A stretch of DNA of 64,000 bases from NCBI GenBank assembly GCA_963691705.1, contig OY829545.1, positions 36,381,475-36,445,474 of the forward strand, read 5' to 3'. The notes under the pieces were generated by a model. That model did not search any database and was not told the origin of the DNA. It saw only the letters and a program-made list of their open reading frames with translations. The position numbers were made by a program, and so were the translations under genes. Below, in pieces: positions 38,766 through 50,662 of the stretch. The DNA comes from Viola odorata. Its lineage: Eukaryota > Streptophyta > Magnoliopsida > Malpighiales > Violaceae. Each line of letters opens with the position of its first letter. Positions within the stretch are counted from its first letter, which is position 1.

Positions 38766-39971
38766 ATGTCTTCCTACATACCGCCGCATTTGAGGGTTGC
38801 TCCTACTAGCCACGCATCTTGGTCTCATGTTGAGCAGCCCCCCCACCTTGACCGTAGCCATGAGTACTTCACCAAGGCTTCCCCTTCCACTCCTTCCTGG
38901 TTGGAGTATGATCATATTGCGCCCTCTCGGCAAGCCTATGCGTATGAGTCTTATGCGACTAGTGGAGAGATTTCGTATGGGCATGAGGACTACTTCACCA
39001 AGGCTGCCCCATCCCCACACCTTGGCACCTCACCTTTCGCCTTGAGGATGGCTCCAATTCTAGCACGCTTGGACAGAAGCACTCAAGCCATGACAAACAC
39101 CATGGCCGCAATGACACTTATATGTGATAACCTACGGGTTTCCGGCCACCTTGGGCAATGTGAAGAGGTTAGCATTTGTACTCTTGGTTCGCCATCAGTC
39201 AAGGAAAGTTTAGTGCCGCTTGGGAGGGAAATGAATGTATTGCAATCCATGGATGGTTTTGAGACACCGTTGGTCGAGGAGATTGAGGATCTTCCTAGTG
39301 TTGTTTCGGCCGATTCACCATCACTTATTGAGGATGATTTGCCTCCGTTTGAGGAGAAGCTACTGGTTTCGGATGTGCATAGGGGGTTTGGGAGCGAAAC
39401 GAACACATGTAGGGCTTGTGAGTCCACTTCGGATTGCCATGAGACAGCCGCTCATTGCCTTGCATTGCAGCGCAAATTTCAGACCTTGGTTAGTGCCTTC
39501 TCCATCATTCCGAGGGTGCCTTTACATAGATTTGTGGATCCATTTCTCCTTGGTTTTGGTCACTTGGGCAGCGCACATTTCTCTCCATTTGAGGCGCTTG
39601 CGAGTGGTCTCACGGTCTCGCACTTTACCATGATCCCTACCACCTTTCCTTTGGTTCACCGTCGTGGCCAATCCTTAATTGTTCTTGGCTGTTCACCGTC
39701 CACACCTACTTATCTTCCCCGCGGAAGACCTCCACCTTGGCCTATTTTCCTCGAGAAGTGTAGTTTGAGGGGTCCGCGTGTATCCACAAGCTGTGAGCAT
39801 GCCTTGTCCCGTTCGGCCGAGCAAGGGCTTGAGCCTCTAGATTCGAGGTCGAATCTCCTCCAAGGCGAAGGGGATGATATGAGCATAAAGACTCTCACTC
39901 CACTTTCGGAACCCCCCCACCCTCCAAAGCTTAGATTCGAGGACGAATCTCTTCAAAGGGGGATGGGATGA
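38766..39971 (+). CDS. Array ORF, unit 1: intact 401-residue unknown protein
   Basis: The ATG follows TTTTTCT, as in element A. Residues 1-92 are Ser/Pro/His/Tyr-rich with a repeated 'HEYFTKASPS' / 'HEDYFTKAAPSP' motif (32-41 and 73-84). Residues 94-123 look helical. Residues 169-203 are acidic ('SPSLIEDDLPPFEEKLL'). Residues 223-264 hold the family module 'CLALQRKFQT...SAFSII' and 'FVDPFLLGF'. Residues 319-327 read 'RGRPPPWPI', which is also in A. The last residues are encoded by the hairpin and PPT, and the stop TGA is the first three bases of the next LTR. There is no zinc knuckle, protease or RT. It is the only intact member of the A/C ORF family here; about a third the length of A's. The function is unknown, and a Gag-like RNA-binding role is speculative. 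Confidence 0.75.
   Translation: MSSYIPPHLRVAPTSHASWSHVEQPPHLDRSHEYFTKASPSTPSWLEYDHIAPSRQAYAYESYATSGEISYGHEDYFTKAAPSPHLGTSPFALRMAPILARLDRSTQAMTNTMAAMTLICDNLRVSGHLGQCEEVSICTLGSPSVKESLVPLGREMNVLQSMDGFETPLVEEIEDLPSVVSADSPSLIEDDLPPFEEKLLVSDVHRGFGSETNTCRACESTSDCHETAAHCLALQRKFQTLVSAFSIIPRVPLHRFVDPFLLGFGHLGSAHFSPFEALASGLTVSHFTMIPTTFPLVHRRGQSLIVLGCSPSTPTYLPRGRPPPWPIFLEKCSLRGPRVSTSCEHALSRSAEQGLEPLDSRSNLLQGEGDDMSIKTLTPLSEPPHPPKLRFEDESLQRGMG
39840..39968 (+). promoter_or_regulatory. Doubled hairpin-PPT-LTR-start module at the unit 1/2 junction
   Basis: First copy: hairpin GATTCGAGGTCGAATC (39840-39855), purines GCGAAGGGGA, then TGATATGAGCATAAAG at 39875. Second copy, 94 bp later: hairpin GATTCGAGGACGAATC (39934-39949), AAAGGGGGATGGGA, then TGATATGAGCTTAAAG at 39969. 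Unit 1's own left LTR begins at the second form. The solo LTR at 5956 begins at the first form. Confidence 0.8.
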
Positions 39972-40737
39972 TATGAGCTTAAAGGCTCCAACTCGTTTCT
40001 CTTGTCTTGCCTTCCGTCTAGGCCAAGACTGCTGTCTAGGGCAAACCTTCGGTCTAGGCCAAGACTCCCATCTAGGGCAAACCTACTGTCTAGGCCAAGA
40101 CTCCCGTCTAGGCCGAACCTACTATCTAGGCCAAGACTCCCTTCTGTTTGGCCGAAGCCCATCCTCCAAGCCCATCTTCATTGCTGCCAAGGCCAAGCCC
40201 CTTTGTCTAAGGGTGTAAGGGTATTTACCCATTGTTAGGTTTTAGTATTTAAAGTGCAAACATTTCATTTCAGCACTTGCCTTTGATTTTGATGATATTC
40301 TCTTTGGCCAATTCTTAGAGTAAACTAGTGTAATTTAGGGTTCTTGGTAACCGGTGCCATTAGGGCTGAAACCATTGTTTATCTTATATCTCTTCTTGTA
40401 ATTAAGCTCTTGAGCTTTGTTCTTAAATCAGAAAAGAGAGATCCTTAACTAGTTTATAGAAAGGTTGCTTGGTTTGCTAATCAAGAGGGTTTTCTAATTA
40501 GTTAAGTTCTTATTATGTTCATCCATTCCATCTCTACCAAACAACCATTGATCCGCTGCATATAACTCCTCAAAACACCAACTTCAGCCATCAAGTTCAC
40601 CAAGGCGTCTCCTCTCCATCTCCATCTGAGGCGTCTATATCCATTGCCAAAACCAACCTCTCACAAGAGGACTAGATCCGGCTCAAGAACAGCAATTCGG
40701 TCTCTTCTTCTCCAAAACAGATGTTGAGCTCTTATCA
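39969..40737 (+). repeat. Array unit 2 LTR
   Basis: 769 bp, preceded by the PPT of unit 1. T at 40722 distinguishes it and all later LTRs from unit 1. Confidence 0.95.
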
Positions 40738-42328
40738 AGTGGTAGCGGAGCTTCAGTTGTCCTCTAGGTTGGTTTTTCTTGTTCTCCTCTTCATTTCTAC
40801 GGTTAGAATCATCTTCTCTACCGTAGAACTTCTTTCCTTTGTGCTGAAATTTTTCTGTTTTTCATAACCGTTCCTCTCTTCGGTTAAAACTTCATTTTCT
40901 TGAGTTTCTTCGGTTCAAACACCTTGATTCTTGTTTTCTATGGTTTAAACATTATTTTCTACCATAGGAATCATTCCCACTTCATTTGAAAAATTTGGTG
41001 TTCTTGAAGAAATTCTTGTCTTTTAGTGTGCTGAATTTTGGAAGAACACAAGTGCTGAAATTTTTTGTGTTTGTGTGCATCAAAATGGACGAAATTTCTT
41101 CTTAATTGTGTATTTGCTGCTGAAGTTATTGGAGCCTCCTATGGTGGCCTTGAGAGCCATGTGGACTGATTTGTTCTCTTGCTAAGTGCCGAAATTGCTT
41201 GTCCAACCATAGCTGGCCACATCACCTTGATTGTGAGCCTAGTATTTTCCTCAATTGTGAGCCAAGCATTTCAGCTTGCTCACTACACTTCCCCCTCACA
41301 CAGCCGGCCCTAATTAGCATCCTTACACTTAGGTTGCTTGTCATACACAGCCACATCACTTGCCTTGTCACTTGCCTTGTCATCCACACACATTTGGACA
41401 CATCACTATCACTTGCCACCTCACTTTTGGCTTTTAGTGAAAATATTTTCAAGAGCAAAACTACTTGTCTTTCACTTCTTCTTCTTTCAAGGATACATGT
41501 CATACAAGTGAGCTCTCTTCACTTATTGCAAAAACAGAAAAGAAAAGAGAAAGGAACTAAAAGAAAGATCAAGTTCCTAACACTCAAAAAAAAAAAAAAA
41601 AAACAAAAGAGTGGATCAATTGAGTCATAAGCAAGAGACTACTTGTGTGTATCTATCTGAAGTGAATTACATTGTTTTTAAAGTGTCATTGTGGAAGAAC
41701 ACAAGTTTCGGCTTTCAATTTGTGTTTCCAATTCAGATTTTCGTTTTCTGTTTTTTCCTTTTGACTAGCTTCGGCTTTTCCCTTTTTGTCTGAGTGTCTG
41801 TGCTCAGAAAATTCTGAAATTTTGATAGATTAAAGTTCAGTCTGAGGGGAACAACTCTTATGTTTTACACTTCTCCTAATTCTGTTGGTTTCACATACTT
41901 CTATCCAATTCAAAATCAGTGCGCAGTTTTCACTCGAAATTTCAGCTTTGAGTCTTTCATTTGTTTGTGATTTTCTCTTCTTGTTTCTTTGAGTCTTTTC
42001 TTAAGTAGCTTGAGCTGTGTTGTTTTCTTCTTTGTTTTCACATATTATTACTCTATTCTAAGTCCAATTTCGGCCCAAATTAAATCCTTTTTCCTTAGGC
42101 AGAATTTTGACTTTCCTTGCCTTTCTTTCGTACCTTGGTTGTCTTGCTTTTCTTGAGCCCTAGTTAGGTATTTCTAGCTTAGGTCTTCGGTTGGTGATTC
42201 AGATAAGAGTGTGAGAGAAGAGTGTGAGTACATTAGAGTGACAAACACGAGAGTGAAACACGTGAGGGAGAGACTAACCCCTTTCAGCTATCACTTGTGT
42301 TTATTTTTCCTTTTGTAGGAATTTTTCT

Positions 42329-43534
42329 ATGTCTTCCTACATACCGCCGCATTTGAGGGTTGCTCCTACTAGCCACGCATCTTGGTCTCATGTTGAGCAG
42401 CCCCCCCACCTTGACCGTAGCCATGAGTACTTCACCAAGGCTTCCCCTTCCACTCCTTCCTGGTTGGAGTATGATCATATTGCGCCCTCTCGGCAAGCCT
42501 ATGCGTATGAGTCTTATGCGACTAGTGGAGAGATTTCGTATGGGCATGAGGACTACTTCACCAAGGCTGCCCCATCCCCACACCTTGGCACCTCACCTTT
42601 CGCCTTGAGGATGGCTCCAATTCTAGCACGCTTGGACAGAAGCACTCAAGCCATGACAAACACCATGGCCGCAATGACACTTATATGTGATAACCTACGG
42701 GTTTCCGGCCACCTTGGGCAATGTGAAGAGGTTAGCATTTGTACTCTTGGTTCGCCATCAGTCAAGGAAAGTTTAGTGCCGCTTGGGAGGGAAATGAATG
42801 TATTGCAATCCATGGATGGTTTTGAGACACCGTTGGTCGAGGAGATTGAGGATCTTCCTAGTGTTGTTTCGGCCGATTCACCATCACTTATTGAGGATGA
42901 TTTGCCTCCGTTTGAGGAGAAGCTACTGGTTTCGGATGTGCATAGGGGGTTTGGGAGCGAAACGAACACATGTAGGGCTTGTGAGTCCACTTCGGATTGC
43001 CATGAGACAGCCGCTCATTGCCTTGCATTGCAGCGCAAATTTCAGACCTTGGTTAGTGCCTTCTCCATCATTCCGAGGGTGCCTTTACATAGATTTGTGG
43101 ATCCATTTCTCCTTGGTTTTGGTCACTTGGGCAGCGCACATTTCTCTCCATTTGAGGCGCTTGCGAGTGGTCTCACGGTCTCGCACTTTACCATGATCCC
43201 TACCACCTTTCCTTTGGTTCACCGTCGTGGCCAATCCTTAATTGTTCTTGGCTGTTCACCGTCCACACCTACTTATCTTCCCCGCGGAAGACCTCCACCT
43301 TGGCCTATTTTCCTCGAGAAGTGTAGTTTGAGGGGTCCGCGTGTATCCACAAGCTGTGAGCATGCCTTGTCCCGTTCGGCCGAGCAAGGGCTTGAGCCTC
43401 TAGATTCGAGGTCGAATCTCCTCCAAGGCGAAGGGGATGATATGAGCATAAAGACTCTCACTCCACTTTCGGAACCCCCCCACCCTCCAAAGCTTAGATT
43501 CGAGGACGAATCTCTTCAAAGGGGGATGGGATGA
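42329..43534 (+). CDS. Array ORF, unit 2
   Basis: Same 401-residue product as unit 1. The leader of this unit still has the unit-1 state at 41524 (T) and the 18-base A-run. Confidence 0.75.
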   Translation: MSSYIPPHLRVAPTSHASWSHVEQPPHLDRSHEYFTKASPSTPSWLEYDHIAPSRQAYAYESYATSGEISYGHEDYFTKAAPSPHLGTSPFALRMAPILARLDRSTQAMTNTMAAMTLICDNLRVSGHLGQCEEVSICTLGSPSVKESLVPLGREMNVLQSMDGFETPLVEEIEDLPSVVSADSPSLIEDDLPPFEEKLLVSDVHRGFGSETNTCRACESTSDCHETAAHCLALQRKFQTLVSAFSIIPRVPLHRFVDPFLLGFGHLGSAHFSPFEALASGLTVSHFTMIPTTFPLVHRRGQSLIVLGCSPSTPTYLPRGRPPPWPIFLEKCSLRGPRVSTSCEHALSRSAEQGLEPLDSRSNLLQGEGDDMSIKTLTPLSEPPHPPKLRFEDESLQRGMG

Positions 43535-44300
43535 TATGAGCTTAAAGGCTCCAACTCGTTTCTCTTGTCTTGCCTTCCGTCTAGGCCAAGACTGCTGTCT
43601 AGGGCAAACCTTCGGTCTAGGCCAAGACTCCCATCTAGGGCAAACCTACTGTCTAGGCCAAGACTCCCGTCTAGGCCGAACCTACTATCTAGGCCAAGAC
43701 TCCCTTCTGTTTGGCCGAAGCCCATCCTCCAAGCCCATCTTCATTGCTGCCAAGGCCAAGCCCCTTTGTCTAAGGGTGTAAGGGTATTTACCCATTGTTA
43801 GGTTTTAGTATTTAAAGTGCAAACATTTCATTTCAGCACTTGCCTTTGATTTTGATGATATTCTCTTTGGCCAATTCTTAGAGTAAACTAGTGTAATTTA
43901 GGGTTCTTGGTAACCGGTGCCATTAGGGCTGAAACCATTGTTTATCTTATATCTCTTCTTGTAATTAAGCTCTTGAGCTTTGTTCTTAAATCAGAAAAGA
44001 GAGATCCTTAACTAGTTTATAGAAAGGTTGCTTGGTTTGCTAATCAAGAGGGTTTTCTAATTAGTTAAGTTCTTATTATGTTCATCCATTCCATCTCTAC
44101 CAAACAACCATTGATCCGCTGCATATAACTCCTCAAAACACCAACTTCAGCCATCAAGTTCACCAAGGCGTCTCCTCTCCATCTCCATCTGAGGCGTCTA
44201 TATCCATTGCCAAAACCAACCTCTCACAAGAGGACTAGATCCGGCTCAAGAACAGCAATTCGGTCTCTTCTTCTCCAAAACAGATGTTGAGCTCTTATCA
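43532..44300 (+). repeat. Array unit 3 LTR
   Basis: 769 bp. Unit 3 is the first with C at the leader site (45087) and with 19 A bases. Confidence 0.95.
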
Positions 44301-45892
44301 AGTGGTAGCGGAGCTTCAGTTGTCCTCTAGGTTGGTTTTTCTTGTTCTCCTCTTCATTTCTACGGTTAGAATCATCTTCTCTACCGTAGAACTTCTTTCC
44401 TTTGTGCTGAAATTTTTCTGTTTTTCATAACCGTTCCTCTCTTCGGTTAAAACTTCATTTTCTTGAGTTTCTTCGGTTCAAACACCTTGATTCTTGTTTT
44501 CTATGGTTTAAACATTATTTTCTACCATAGGAATCATTCCCACTTCATTTGAAAAATTTGGTGTTCTTGAAGAAATTCTTGTCTTTTAGTGTGCTGAATT
44601 TTGGAAGAACACAAGTGCTGAAATTTTTTGTGTTTGTGTGCATCAAAATGGACGAAATTTCTTCTTAATTGTGTATTTGCTGCTGAAGTTATTGGAGCCT
44701 CCTATGGTGGCCTTGAGAGCCATGTGGACTGATTTGTTCTCTTGCTAAGTGCCGAAATTGCTTGTCCAACCATAGCTGGCCACATCACCTTGATTGTGAG
44801 CCTAGTATTTTCCTCAATTGTGAGCCAAGCATTTCAGCTTGCTCACTACACTTCCCCCTCACACAGCCGGCCCTAATTAGCATCCTTACACTTAGGTTGC
44901 TTGTCATACACAGCCACATCACTTGCCTTGTCACTTGCCTTGTCATCCACACACATTTGGACACATCACTATCACTTGCCACCTCACTTTTGGCTTTTAG
45001 TGAAAATATTTTCAAGAGCAAAACTACTTGTCTTTCACTTCTTCTTCTTTCAAGGATACATGTCATACAAGTGAGCTCTCTTCACTCATTGCAAAAACAG
45101 AAAAGAAAAGAGAAAGGAACTAAAAGAAAGATCAAGTTCCTAACACTCAAAAAAAAAAAAAAAAAAACAAAAGAGTGGATCAATTGAGTCATAAGCAAGA
45201 GACTACTTGTGTGTATCTATCTGAAGTGAATTACATTGTTTTTAAAGTGTCATTGTGGAAGAACACAAGTTTCGGCTTTCAATTTGTGTTTCCAATTCAG
45301 ATTTTCGTTTTCTGTTTTTTCCTTTTGACTAGCTTCGGCTTTTCCCTTTTTGTCTGAGTGTCTGTGCTCAGAAAATTCTGAAATTTTGATAGATTAAAGT
45401 TCAGTCTGAGGGGAACAACTCTTATGTTTTACACTTCTCCTAATTCTGTTGGTTTCACATACTTCTATCCAATTCAAAATCAGTGCGCAGTTTTCACTCG
45501 AAATTTCAGCTTTGAGTCTTTCATTTGTTTGTGATTTTCTCTTCTTGTTTCTTTGAGTCTTTTCTTAAGTAGCTTGAGCTGTGTTGTTTTCTTCTTTGTT
45601 TTCACATATTATTACTCTATTCTAAGTCCAATTTCGGCCCAAATTAAATCCTTTTTCCTTAGGCAGAATTTTGACTTTCCTTGCCTTTCTTTCGTACCTT
45701 GGTTGTCTTGCTTTTCTTGAGCCCTAGTTAGGTATTTCTAGCTTAGGTCTTCGGTTGGTGATTCAGATAAGAGTGTGAGAGAAGAGTGTGAGTACATTAG
45801 AGTGACAAACACGAGAGTGAAACACGTGAGGGAGAGACTAACCCCTTTCAGCTATCACTTGTGTTTATTTTTCCTTTTGTAGGAATTTTTCT

Positions 45893-47098
45893 ATGTCTTC
45901 CTACATACCGCCGCATTTGAGGGTTGCTCCTACTAGCCACGCATCTTGGTCTCATGTTGAGCAGCCCCCCCACCTTGACCGTAGCCATGAGTACTTCACC
46001 AAGGCTTCCCCTTCCACTCCTTCCTGGTTGGAGTATGATCATATTGCGCCCTCTCGGCAAGCCTATGCGTATGAGTCTTATGCGACTAGTGGAGAGATTT
46101 CGTATGGGCATGAGGACTACTTCACCAAGGCTGCCCCATCCCCACACCTTGGCACCTCACCTTTCGCCTTGAGGATGGCTCCAATTCTAGCACGCTTGGA
46201 CAGAAGCACTCAAGCCATGACAAACACCATGGCCGCAATGACACTTATATGTGATAACCTACGGGTTTCCGGCCACCTTGGGCAATGTGAAGAGGTTAGC
46301 ATTTGTACTCTTGGTTCGCCATCAGTCAAGGAAAGTTTAGTGCCGCTTGGGAGGGAAATGAATGTATTGCAATCCATGGATGGTTTTGAGACACCGTTGG
46401 TCGAGGAGATTGAGGATCTTCCTAGTGTTGTTTCGGCCGATTCACCATCACTTATTGAGGATGATTTGCCTCCGTTTGAGGAGAAGCTACTGGTTTCGGA
46501 TGTGCATAGGGGGTTTGGGAGCGAAACGAACACATGTAGGGCTTGTGAGTCCACTTCGGATTGCCATGAGACAGCCGCTCATTGCCTTGCATTGCAGCGC
46601 AAATTTCAGACCTTGGTTAGTGCCTTCTCCATCATTCCGAGGGTGCCTTTACATAGATTTGTGGATCCATTTCTCCTTGGTTTTGGTCACTTGGGCAGCG
46701 CACATTTCTCTCCATTTGAGGCGCTTGCGAGTGGTCTCACGGTCTCGCACTTTACCATGATCCCTACCACCTTTCCTTTGGTTCACCGTCGTGGCCAATC
46801 CTTAATTGTTCTTGGCTGTTCACCGTCCACACCTACTTATCTTCCCCGCGGAAGACCTCCACCTTGGCCTATTTTCCTCGAGAAGTGTAGTTTGAGGGGT
46901 CCGCGTGTATCCACAAGCTGTGAGCATGCCTTGTCCCGTTCGGCCGAGCAAGGGCTTGAGCCTCTAGATTCGAGGTCGAATCTCCTCCAAGGCGAAGGGG
47001 ATGATATGAGCATAAAGACTCTCACTCCACTTTCGGAACCCCCCCACCCTCCAAAGCTTAGATTCGAGGACGAATCTCTTCAAAGGGGGATGGGATGA
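45893..47098 (+). CDS. Array ORF, unit 3
   Basis: 401 residues, protein identical to unit 1. Confidence 0.75.
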   Translation: MSSYIPPHLRVAPTSHASWSHVEQPPHLDRSHEYFTKASPSTPSWLEYDHIAPSRQAYAYESYATSGEISYGHEDYFTKAAPSPHLGTSPFALRMAPILARLDRSTQAMTNTMAAMTLICDNLRVSGHLGQCEEVSICTLGSPSVKESLVPLGREMNVLQSMDGFETPLVEEIEDLPSVVSADSPSLIEDDLPPFEEKLLVSDVHRGFGSETNTCRACESTSDCHETAAHCLALQRKFQTLVSAFSIIPRVPLHRFVDPFLLGFGHLGSAHFSPFEALASGLTVSHFTMIPTTFPLVHRRGQSLIVLGCSPSTPTYLPRGRPPPWPIFLEKCSLRGPRVSTSCEHALSRSAEQGLEPLDSRSNLLQGEGDDMSIKTLTPLSEPPHPPKLRFEDESLQRGMG

Positions 47099-47864
47099 TA
47101 TGAGCTTAAAGGCTCCAACTCGTTTCTCTTGTCTTGCCTTCCGTCTAGGCCAAGACTGCTGTCTAGGGCAAACCTTCGGTCTAGGCCAAGACTCCCATCT
47201 AGGGCAAACCTACTGTCTAGGCCAAGACTCCCGTCTAGGCCGAACCTACTATCTAGGCCAAGACTCCCTTCTGTTTGGCCGAAGCCCATCCTCCAAGCCC
47301 ATCTTCATTGCTGCCAAGGCCAAGCCCCTTTGTCTAAGGGTGTAAGGGTATTTACCCATTGTTAGGTTTTAGTATTTAAAGTGCAAACATTTCATTTCAG
47401 CACTTGCCTTTGATTTTGATGATATTCTCTTTGGCCAATTCTTAGAGTAAACTAGTGTAATTTAGGGTTCTTGGTAACCGGTGCCATTAGGGCTGAAACC
47501 ATTGTTTATCTTATATCTCTTCTTGTAATTAAGCTCTTGAGCTTTGTTCTTAAATCAGAAAAGAGAGATCCTTAACTAGTTTATAGAAAGGTTGCTTGGT
47601 TTGCTAATCAAGAGGGTTTTCTAATTAGTTAAGTTCTTATTATGTTCATCCATTCCATCTCTACCAAACAACCATTGATCCGCTGCATATAACTCCTCAA
47701 AACACCAACTTCAGCCATCAAGTTCACCAAGGCGTCTCCTCTCCATCTCCATCTGAGGCGTCTATATCCATTGCCAAAACCAACCTCTCACAAGAGGACT
47801 AGATCCGGCTCAAGAACAGCAATTCGGTCTCTTCTTCTCCAAAACAGATGTTGAGCTCTTATCA
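47096..47864 (+). repeat. Array unit 4 LTR
   Basis: 769 bp. I saw no difference from unit 3 in this unit. Confidence 0.95.
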
Positions 47865-49456
47865 AGTGGTAGCGGAGCTTCAGTTGTCCTCTAGGTTGGT
47901 TTTTCTTGTTCTCCTCTTCATTTCTACGGTTAGAATCATCTTCTCTACCGTAGAACTTCTTTCCTTTGTGCTGAAATTTTTCTGTTTTTCATAACCGTTC
48001 CTCTCTTCGGTTAAAACTTCATTTTCTTGAGTTTCTTCGGTTCAAACACCTTGATTCTTGTTTTCTATGGTTTAAACATTATTTTCTACCATAGGAATCA
48101 TTCCCACTTCATTTGAAAAATTTGGTGTTCTTGAAGAAATTCTTGTCTTTTAGTGTGCTGAATTTTGGAAGAACACAAGTGCTGAAATTTTTTGTGTTTG
48201 TGTGCATCAAAATGGACGAAATTTCTTCTTAATTGTGTATTTGCTGCTGAAGTTATTGGAGCCTCCTATGGTGGCCTTGAGAGCCATGTGGACTGATTTG
48301 TTCTCTTGCTAAGTGCCGAAATTGCTTGTCCAACCATAGCTGGCCACATCACCTTGATTGTGAGCCTAGTATTTTCCTCAATTGTGAGCCAAGCATTTCA
48401 GCTTGCTCACTACACTTCCCCCTCACACAGCCGGCCCTAATTAGCATCCTTACACTTAGGTTGCTTGTCATACACAGCCACATCACTTGCCTTGTCACTT
48501 GCCTTGTCATCCACACACATTTGGACACATCACTATCACTTGCCACCTCACTTTTGGCTTTTAGTGAAAATATTTTCAAGAGCAAAACTACTTGTCTTTC
48601 ACTTCTTCTTCTTTCAAGGATACATGTCATACAAGTGAGCTCTCTTCACTCATTGCAAAAACAGAAAAGAAAAGAGAAAGGAACTAAAAGAAAGATCAAG
48701 TTCCTAACACTCAAAAAAAAAAAAAAAAAAACAAAAGAGTGGATCAATTGAGTCATAAGCAAGAGACTACTTGTGTGTATCTATCTGAAGTGAATTACAT
48801 TGTTTTTAAAGTGTCATTGTGGAAGAACACAAGTTTCGGCTTTCAATTTGTGTTTCCAATTCAGATTTTCGTTTTCTGTTTTTTCCTTTTGACTAGCTTC
48901 GGCTTTTCCCTTTTTGTCTGAGTGTCTGTGCTCAGAAAATTCTGAAATTTTGATAGATTAAAGTTCAGTCTGAGGGGAACAACTCTTATGTTTTACACTT
49001 CTCCTAATTCTGTTGGTTTCACATACTTCTATCCAATTCAAAATCAGTGCGCAGTTTTCACTCGAAATTTCAGCTTTGAGTCTTTCATTTGTTTGTGATT
49101 TTCTCTTCTTGTTTCTTTGAGTCTTTTCTTAAGTAGCTTGAGCTGTGTTGTTTTCTTCTTTGTTTTCACATATTATTACTCTATTCTAAGTCCAATTTCG
49201 GCCCAAATTAAATCCTTTTTCCTTAGGCAGAATTTTGACTTTCCTTGCCTTTCTTTCGTACCTTGGTTGTCTTGCTTTTCTTGAGCCCTAGTTAGGTATT
49301 TCTAGCTTAGGTCTTCGGTTGGTGATTCAGATAAGAGTGTGAGAGAAGAGTGTGAGTACATTAGAGTGACAAACACGAGAGTGAAACACGTGAGGGAGAG
49401 ACTAACCCCTTTCAGCTATCACTTGTGTTTATTTTTCCTTTTGTAGGAATTTTTCT

Positions 49457-50662
49457 ATGTCTTCCTACATACCGCCGCATTTGAGGGTTGCTCCTACTAG
49501 CCACGCATCTTGGTCTCATGTTGAGCAGCCCCCCCACCTTGACCGTAGCCATGAGTACTTCACCAAGGCTTCCCCTTCCACTCCTTCCTGGTTGGAGTAT
49601 GATCATATTGCGCCCTCTCGGCAAGCCTATGCGTATGAGTCTTATGCGACTAGTGGAGAGATTTCGTATGGGCATGAGGACTACTTCACCAAGGCTGCCC
49701 CATCCCCACACCTTGGCACCTCACCTTTCGCCTTGAGGATGGCTCCAATTCTAGCACGCTTGGACAGAAGCACTCAAGCCATGACAAACACCATGGCCGC
49801 AATGACACTTATATGTGATAACCTACGGGTTTCCGGCCACCTTGGGCAATGTGAAGAGGTTAGCATTTGTACTCTTGGTTCGCCATCAGTCAAGGAAAGT
49901 TTAGTGCCGCTTGGGAGGGAAATGAATGTATTGCAATCCATGGATGGTTTTGAGACACCGTTGGTCGAGGAGATTGAGGATCTTCCTAGTGTTGTTTCGG
50001 CCGATTCACCATCACTTATTGAGGATGATTTGCCTCCGTTTGAGGAGAAGCTACTGGTTTCGGATGTGCATAGGGGGTTTGGGAGCGAAACGAACACATG
50101 TAGGGCTTGTGAGTCCACTTCGGATTGCCATGAGACAGCCGCTCATTGCCTTGCATTGCAGCGCAAATTTCAGACCTTGGTTAGTGCCTTCTCCATCATT
50201 CCGAGGGTGCCTTTACATAGATTTGTGGATCCATTTCTCCTTGGTTTTGGTCACTTGGGCAGCGCACATTTCTCTCCATTTGAGGCGCTTGCGAGTGGTC
50301 TCACGGTCTCGCACTTTACCATGATCCCTACCACCTTTCCTTTGGTTCACCGTCGTGGCCAATCCTTAATTGTTCTTGGCTGTTCACCGTCCACACCTAC
50401 TTATCTTCCCCGCGGAAGACCTCCACCTTGGCCTATTTTCCTCGAGAAGTGTAGTTTGAGGGGTCCGCGTGTATCCACAAGCTGTGAGCATGCCTTGTCC
50501 CGTTCGGCCGAGCAAGGGCTTGAGCCTCTAGATTCGAGGTCGAATCTCCTCCAAGGCGAAGGGGATGATATGAGCATAAAGACTCTCACTCCACTTTCGG
50601 AACCCCCCCACCCTCCAAAGCTTAGATTCGAGGACGAATCTCTTCAAAGGGGGATGGGATGA
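49457..50662 (+). CDS. Array ORF, unit 4
   Basis: 401 residues, identical product; the stop again overlaps the first bases of the next LTR. Confidence 0.75.
   Translation: MSSYIPPHLRVAPTSHASWSHVEQPPHLDRSHEYFTKASPSTPSWLEYDHIAPSRQAYAYESYATSGEISYGHEDYFTKAAPSPHLGTSPFALRMAPILARLDRSTQAMTNTMAAMTLICDNLRVSGHLGQCEEVSICTLGSPSVKESLVPLGREMNVLQSMDGFETPLVEEIEDLPSVVSADSPSLIEDDLPPFEEKLLVSDVHRGFGSETNTCRACESTSDCHETAAHCLALQRKFQTLVSAFSIIPRVPLHRFVDPFLLGFGHLGSAHFSPFEALASGLTVSHFTMIPTTFPLVHRRGQSLIVLGCSPSTPTYLPRGRPPPWPIFLEKCSLRGPRVSTSCEHALSRSAEQGLEPLDSRSNLLQGEGDDMSIKTLTPLSEPPHPPKLRFEDESLQRGMG

Noticed and set aside
38721..39045. Minus-strand and alternative-frame ORFs (82-132 codons) over the array CDS
   Set aside because: They are shadows of the 401-codon frame. 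They are repeated only because the unit is repeated.
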